Assembly (NCBI GenBank): GCA_964368965.1 | Contig: CAYJDR010000065.1 | Span: 1 to 7,433 of the forward strand | Length of the DNA: 7,433 nucleotides | Direction: 5' to 3' | Source of the DNA: CAYJDR01 sp964368965 | GTDB taxonomy: Bacteria; Chrysiogenota; Deferribacteres; Deferribacterales; Mucispirillaceae | In this document: positions 5,281 through 7,433 of the stretch, piece after piece | Layout: every line of letters starts with the position of its first letter | How positions within the stretch are numbered: the first letter of the stretch is position 1 | Translations under genes and position numbers: made by a program | The notes under the pieces: model-generated | What the model saw: the letters and a program-made list of their open reading frames with translations, nothing else | Database searches by the model: none | What the model was told of the DNA's origin: nothing

Positions 5281-5937
5281 ATGTTGAAGAAGTTATTTAT
5301 AATGATGTGCTTGGTATTTAGTTCGCTGAGTGTTTATGCACAGGGAAATCCGATGTTGACGTTTGAGTTTTGGAATACTGCAATATATCCAGAAGTTGAG
5401 CAAATGCTAAAAGACGGCGCTGATGTGAACGCTCGTGATAAAGAAGGCTGGACACCGCTAATGTTTGCGCTACGCTCTAGGCAGGCAGATGCTTATGCAG
5501 AGTTGCTTGTGAAGCACGGTGCAGAGGTGAACACGGCAGATAACCACGGCTGGACGCCACTTATGGAAGCCTCTATGAGTGCCACTACAGAAGAGCCTAT
5601 CGCAATACTTTTGAAGCATAAGGCAGATATCAAAGCACGTGACAAAAACGGCCTAACAGCGTTGATGGTAGCAGCTAGATATTCGACGACAACGGCATCT
5701 GCGCGCTTACTTATCGAGAACGGTGCAGACGTGAACGCAAGGGATAACGGCGGCATGACAGTGCTGATGAACGCTGCAGAAGCTTCAACAACACCTGCAA
5801 TGCTCGAGATGATTATTTGGGGTGGCGCTGATATCAAAGCAAAAGATAAGAACGGCAAAACTGCACTTGATTATGCAAAACAAAATAAAAATATCTATAA
5901 CCCAGACGAATATAAACAAAACGCACCAATGAATTAG
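5281..5937 (+). CDS. Secreted ankyrin-repeat protein
   Basis: The 218-aa product begins with a signal peptide: MLKK, a hydrophobic core to about residue 17 and probable cleavage after VYA at 20, so it is expected in the periplasm or outside. A capping half-repeat (about 29-53) is followed by four full ankyrin repeats of exactly 34 residues starting at 54, 88, 122 and 156, and a partial one at 190. Each has the family consensus (G-x-TPLM-x-A near the start, LL-x-x-GADVNARD at the end). The tail after 204 is polar. Such repeats bind proteins; no enzymatic domain is present, so the partner is unknown. ATG 5281 has AGAGG (5271-5275) five bases upstream. A promoter may be the right half of the palindrome at 5137-5165, giving a leader of about 110 nt; a weaker alternative is TTGTCA (5178-5183) with TAAATT (5202-5207). 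Confidence 0.9.
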   Translation: MLKKLFIMMCLVFSSLSVYAQGNPMLTFEFWNTAIYPEVEQMLKDGADVNARDKEGWTPLMFALRSRQADAYAELLVKHGAEVNTADNHGWTPLMEASMSATTEEPIAILLKHKADIKARDKNGLTALMVAARYSTTTASARLLIENGADVNARDNGGMTVLMNAAEASTTPAMLEMIIWGGADIKAKDKNGKTALDYAKQNKNIYNPDEYKQNAPMN

Positions 5938-5959
5938 GCGAGTGAGGGTAGTAATTGAG

Positions 5960-5996
5960 ATTGGAAAGCAACCATTGATGTGGTTGCTTTTTTTGT
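5960..5996 (+). repeat. 37-bp direct repeat, copy 1 (duplicated terminator)
   Basis: The 37 bases here are identical to 6316-6352. The match covers the terminator stem-loop, its T tract and a few flanking bases. The two copies flank the lipoprotein gene and its promoter, with copy starts 356 bp apart. Confidence 0.9.
5965..5994 (+). terminator. Intrinsic terminator of the ankyrin gene
   Basis: AAAGCAACCA (5965-5974) pairs with TGGTTGCTTT (5981-5990) around TTGATG, and the T run continues to 5994. It lies 28 bases after the ankyrin stop codon. It is identical to the terminator at 6321-6350. Confidence 0.9.
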
Positions 5997-5998
5997 GT

Positions 5999-6027
5999 TA
6001 GACATCTAAATATAGTTATGCTATCAT
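5999..6027 (+). promoter_or_regulatory. Promoter of the small lipoprotein gene
   Basis: TAGACA (5999-6004, five of six matches) is followed after 17 bases by TATCAT (6022-6027, five of six). Initiation near 6034 gives a leader of about 20 bases containing the AGGGGG ribosome site (6045-6050). It begins directly after the preceding gene's terminator, making the lipoprotein a one-gene unit. Confidence 0.6.
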
Positions 6028-6055
6028 ATAGCAAATAGTGTTACAGGGGGACGAT

Positions 6056-6307
6056 ATGAAAAGTTTTCTTTTATCATCATTAGTTTTATTATTATGTGCT
6101 GGCTGTGCATCACATACTGTCGCAAAAGGACCTGATGGGCAAGATTTGCATATAATAAATTGCTCTGACTTTGGCATAAAATACTGCTATGACAAAGCAA
6201 ACGAAGTATGTACAAAAGGTTTTGTTGTTTATGATCAATCCAATCTTCCATATGGTAATCAATATGTCGTGAGCACAAGCAGAGAACTAATAGTTGAATG
6301 TAAATAG
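6056..6307 (+). CDS. Small cysteine-rich lipoprotein, function unknown
   Basis: The 83-aa product has a lipoprotein signal peptide (MKSFLLSSLVLLLCAGC) with lipobox Cys17; the -3 position is Cys rather than the usual Leu or Val. The mature part has Cys36, Cys44 and Cys52 evenly spaced eight residues apart, plus Cys82 next to last, which could form two disulfides in the periplasm. The pattern INCS-x-Cys-Tyr-x-KA-x-x-x-Cys-x-KGF ... SRELIVECK resembles small envelope lipoproteins of unknown role that I recall in Gram-negative bacteria. ATG 6056 is chosen over GTG 6038 because AGGGGG ends five bases before it and the lipoprotein signal begins there. It has its own promoter and terminator. Confidence 0.83.
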   Translation: MKSFLLSSLVLLLCAGCASHTVAKGPDGQDLHIINCSDFGIKYCYDKANEVCTKGFVVYDQSNLPYGNQYVVSTSRELIVECK

Positions 6308-6315
6308 TGCTTAAA

Positions 6316-6352
6316 ATTGGAAAGCAACCATTGATGTGGTTGCTTTTTTTGT
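6316..6352 (+). repeat. 37-bp direct repeat, copy 2 (duplicated terminator)
   Basis: Identical over 37 bases to 5960-5996. Sequence outside the copies diverges at once apart from a similar TTGTTA-like tail, which suggests recent duplication or gene conversion of the terminator module. Confidence 0.9.
6321..6350 (+). terminator. Terminator between convergent lipoprotein and higA genes
   Basis: AAAGCAACCA (6321-6330), loop TTGATG, TGGTTGCTTT (6337-6346) and T residues to 6350 end the lipoprotein transcript 13 bases after its stop. On the minus strand the same stem follows the higA stop codon by four bases, but its 3' side reads TTTCC and then AATTTT, so termination of higBA there would be weaker. 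Confidence 0.88.
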
Positions 6353-6354
6353 TG

Positions 6355-6633
6355 TTAATATTTTGGTACAAACTCAAGTTTCAGTTTCATCCCCATTCCA
6401 TCAGCAATCTTTTGCAAAGTTGCAATAGATGGGTTAAGTTTGCCGTTCTCAAGCTTTGATATATTTGTTCTATCAATACCTATCTTATTTGCAAGTTCCT
6501 GTTGTGTAAGGTTTAACTTTAAACGTGCATCAATCATCGCCCTCATCAGTTCATACTCTGGAGCAAGTTTCTCATATTCTGCTTTCGCTTCTGGGTTTGC
6601 AAGTATCTGCTTTTTAAGTGTTGATAATCCCAT
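6355..6633 (-). CDS. higA: HigA-like antitoxin, XRE-family DNA-binding protein
   Basis: This 92-aa protein has an N-terminal helical region (1-38) and a Cro/CI-type helix-turn-helix at about 42-64 (LTQQELANKIGIDRTNISKLENG), followed by a helix and a short C-terminal strand (KLKLEFVPKY). In HigBA systems the second gene's product neutralises the toxin and represses the operon. ATG 6633 lies one base after the toxin stop (TAACATG), with AGAGGG eight bases upstream inside the toxin gene, so it is coupled to higB. The toxin-first order is characteristic of higBA as against most other type II systems. It ends facing the terminator shared with the lipoprotein gene. Confidence 0.92.
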   Translation of the reverse strand: MGLSTLKKQILANPEAKAEYEKLAPEYELMRAMIDARLKLNLTQQELANKIGIDRTNISKLENGKLNPSIATLQKIADGMGMKLKLEFVPKY

Positions 6634-6634
6634 G

Positions 6635-6988
6635 TTATTTGCCCTCTCTAGTTAAATAGTCATCACGATATTTTTTTGCAAGCTTGATTTCACTATGTGG
6701 TGTTTTATCTGTCTTTTTAACAAAACCATTTGTTAGTATAATCTTTTTATCCACACAAAAGAAATATAATACCCTTGTGATATCTGTTGATACTTTTACT
6801 CTTAGCTCACATATGCCATCATCTAAGTGCTTTGAATGTGGTTCACCTAGCGTATTTCCATAATCTTCAAGCAACTCTATCGTACGTAAAATCTTCGCTT
6901 GCATTTTAGCATGTTGCCCTAAGATGAAATCTGACACAGGCTCAACACCATCGCTTTTCTTATATGTATCAACCTTGAATTTACTCAT
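6635..6988 (-). CDS. higB: HigB-like toxin, RelE/ParE superfamily (phage Gp49-like)
   Basis: The 117-aa product fits the Gp49-like HigB family in length and order of motifs: the DGVEPVSDFI start of a helical pair (14-22), a central LDDGICELRVK strand with a typical basic residue (55-65), TRVLYFF (71-77) and ILTNGFVKKTDKTP followed by a basic helix (84-112). Characterised relatives are ribosome-dependent mRNA endonucleases; some superfamily members instead target gyrase, so the target here is inferred. ATG 6988 is preceded by AAGGGTGGAGA, giving a purine-rich ribosome site very close to the start. It is first in the operon, downstream of a promoter with an overlapping palindrome. Confidence 0.92.
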   Translation of the reverse strand: MSKFKVDTYKKSDGVEPVSDFILGQHAKMQAKILRTIELLEDYGNTLGEPHSKHLDDGICELRVKVSTDITRVLYFFCVDKKIILTNGFVKKTDKTPHSEIKLAKKYRDDYLTREGK

Positions 6989-6999
6989 TCTCCACCCTT

Positions 7000-7039
7000 A
7001 CTATAAATATAGTATAGTGCATTATATACCACATTTCAA
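7000..7039 (-). promoter_or_regulatory. higBA promoter and likely HigA operator
   Basis: Minus-strand TTGAAA (7039-7034), 17 bases and TATACT (7016-7011) form a good promoter, with initiation near 7004. The palindrome ACTATA-AA-TATAGT (7000-7013) overlaps the -10 box and start site, the usual place for autorepression by HigA. A second TATAAT (minus strand) inside the spacer has no matching -35. Confidence 0.68.
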
Positions 7040-7057
7040 GAATTATTTTTGATATAT

Positions 7058-7084
7058 AAAAAAGCAACCGCTTTCACGGTTGCT
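7058..7084 (-). terminator. Minus-strand terminator upstream of higBA
   Basis: On the minus strand AGCAACCG (7084-7077), loop TGAAAG and CGGTTGCT (7070-7063) are followed by T residues to 7058. It insulates higBA from transcription arriving from the biotin carrier gene. The stem shares GCAACC/GGTTGC with the terminators at 5965 and 6321. Confidence 0.8.
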
Positions 7085-7327
7085 CTTTGTAAAAATATGA
7101 TTAAGTTACCTTTTGGTAAAGGGTTTCTGATTTACTGAACGATAACCTCGCCAGCTCATTTGCGATGAGTTTATAAACAATACCGCAAAGCCTTGCCAGC
7201 GGTAATTATTGAAAAATCGAGACAAGTACACGGCGGCTTTCTGCATGGCGACAGGAGTTTACATAAAGGAACGTAAATGACTGAGCCATAAAGAAAACAA
7301 CACAGTAATTGTCTTGATTTACGATAA
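7085..7327. other. Intergenic stretch with a broken coding-like frame
   Basis: No intact gene of usual size. On the minus strand one frame reads from ATG 7289 for 27 codons (MAQSFTFLYVN, later VLVSIFQ) to a TAA at 7208-7206. The same frame then continues for 34 codons (LPLARLCGIVYKLIANELAR, later LSFSKSETLYQKVT) to a TAA at 7103-7101. No ribosome site is evident at the ATG. Small hairpins are present on the + strand: TTACC-TTTT-GGTAA (7106-7119), CTCAT/ATGAG (7155-7169) and TACCGC/GCGGTA (7181-7204). AGTAATT (7304-7310) and AATTACT (7326-7332) form a stem over the stop of the biotin carrier gene and, on the minus strand, precede a T-rich stretch, so this may be a weak terminator. It may be a dispersed non-coding repeat or a gene remnant. 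Confidence 0.4.
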
Positions 7328-7433
7328 TTACTCAATAACTATCATCTTGTCGCCAATCGACACGGTTTGATTTTCCGCCACATAAACCTCTTGCACAACC
7401 CCTGATTTCGGAGCTTTGATTTGGTTTTCCATT
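7328..7433 (-). CDS. Biotin carboxyl carrier domain, C-terminus (partial)
   Basis: The frame entering from the right edge ends with MENQIKAPKSGVVQEVYVAE and then NQTVSIGDKMIVIE before TAA (7330-7328). This is the half of a biotinyl/lipoyl domain that follows the attachment site. In biotin carriers the lysine sits in AMKM immediately before ENxIxAP; here the Met is visible and the preceding codon ends in A, compatible with the biotinylated Lys just outside the window. The protein ends with the domain, as in stand-alone carrier subunits (methylmalonyl-CoA, glutaconyl-CoA or oxaloacetate decarboxylases) and in C-terminal carrier domains of larger carboxylases or decarboxylases. Which enzyme it serves cannot be told from the fragment. 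Confidence 0.88.
   Translation of the reverse strand, partial: MENQIKAPKSGVVQEVYVAENQTVSIGDKMIVIE

Noticed and set aside
5493..5858. 121-codon minus-strand ORF opposite the ankyrin gene
   Set aside because: It is a shadow of the repetitive ankyrin coding sequence; its own periodicity simply mirrors the 34-residue repeats, and no ribosome site or promoter was found.
6038..6055. GTG start six codons upstream for the lipoprotein
   Set aside because: It would put a charged extension before the signal peptide and would place the AGGGGG ribosome site inside the gene; ATG 6056 fits both.
5960..6352. The 37-bp repeats as attC-like or CRISPR repeats
   Set aside because: There are only two copies spaced 356 bp apart, both functioning as ordinary terminators; no integrase, cas gene or spacer array is present.

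Overview
The window looks like a chromosomal segment of a Gram-negative bacterium of moderate-to-low GC (about 40% by eye). The Gram-negative reading rests on a full-length Aas-type lysophospholipid acyltransferase/acyl-ACP synthetase, a small lipoprotein with a lipobox and an exported ankyrin protein. The end of a separately encoded or terminal biotin-carrier domain would suit an anaerobe with biotin-dependent decarboxylases, such as the Negativicutes, but the taxon is a guess. No transposase, integrase, phage gene, CRISPR array, tRNA or rRNA was seen.

Left part (1-1940): the last codons of a + strand gene and its terminator, then about 375 bp of non-coding DNA rich in hairpins and inverted repeats. 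Next is a two-gene minus-strand operon for the permease and ATPase of a polar amino acid ABC importer. No solute-binding protein gene is present in the window.

Centre-left (1941-2328): a 388-bp 'intergenic' stretch that is densely organised and is the most interesting part of the window. On the + strand there is a consensus-like promoter, three consecutive hairpins and a strong intrinsic terminator with no protein gene in front of it, so a small RNA of about 100 nt is predicted. Converging on it from the minus strand is a 26-codon ORF with a near-perfect Shine-Dalgarno sequence. It encodes an Ile-rich hydrophobic peptide with an acidic N-terminus and a basic C-terminus. The RNA overlaps the 3' end of this ORF and also carries a 14-nt match to the antisense of its 5' leader. 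The layout resembles type I toxin-antitoxin loci with convergent, 3'-overlapping RNAs.

Centre (2283-5166): a translationally coupled tetR-aas operon on the minus strand. It ends in an intrinsic terminator and starts at a 42-bp palindrome containing mirror-image promoters, each with an ACA-N-TGT element in its spacer. The regulator probably controls membrane lysophospholipid repair/fatty acid scavenging, itself and perhaps the divergent ankyrin gene.

Right part (5281-7433): a secreted ankyrin-repeat protein and a small cysteine-rich lipoprotein, each followed by the same terminator (37-bp exact duplicate). A convergent HigBA-like type II toxin-antitoxin operon follows, then a minus-strand terminator. 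About 240 bp of apparently non-coding DNA comes next, with a coding-looking frame broken by one stop, and finally the C-terminus of a biotin carrier protein.
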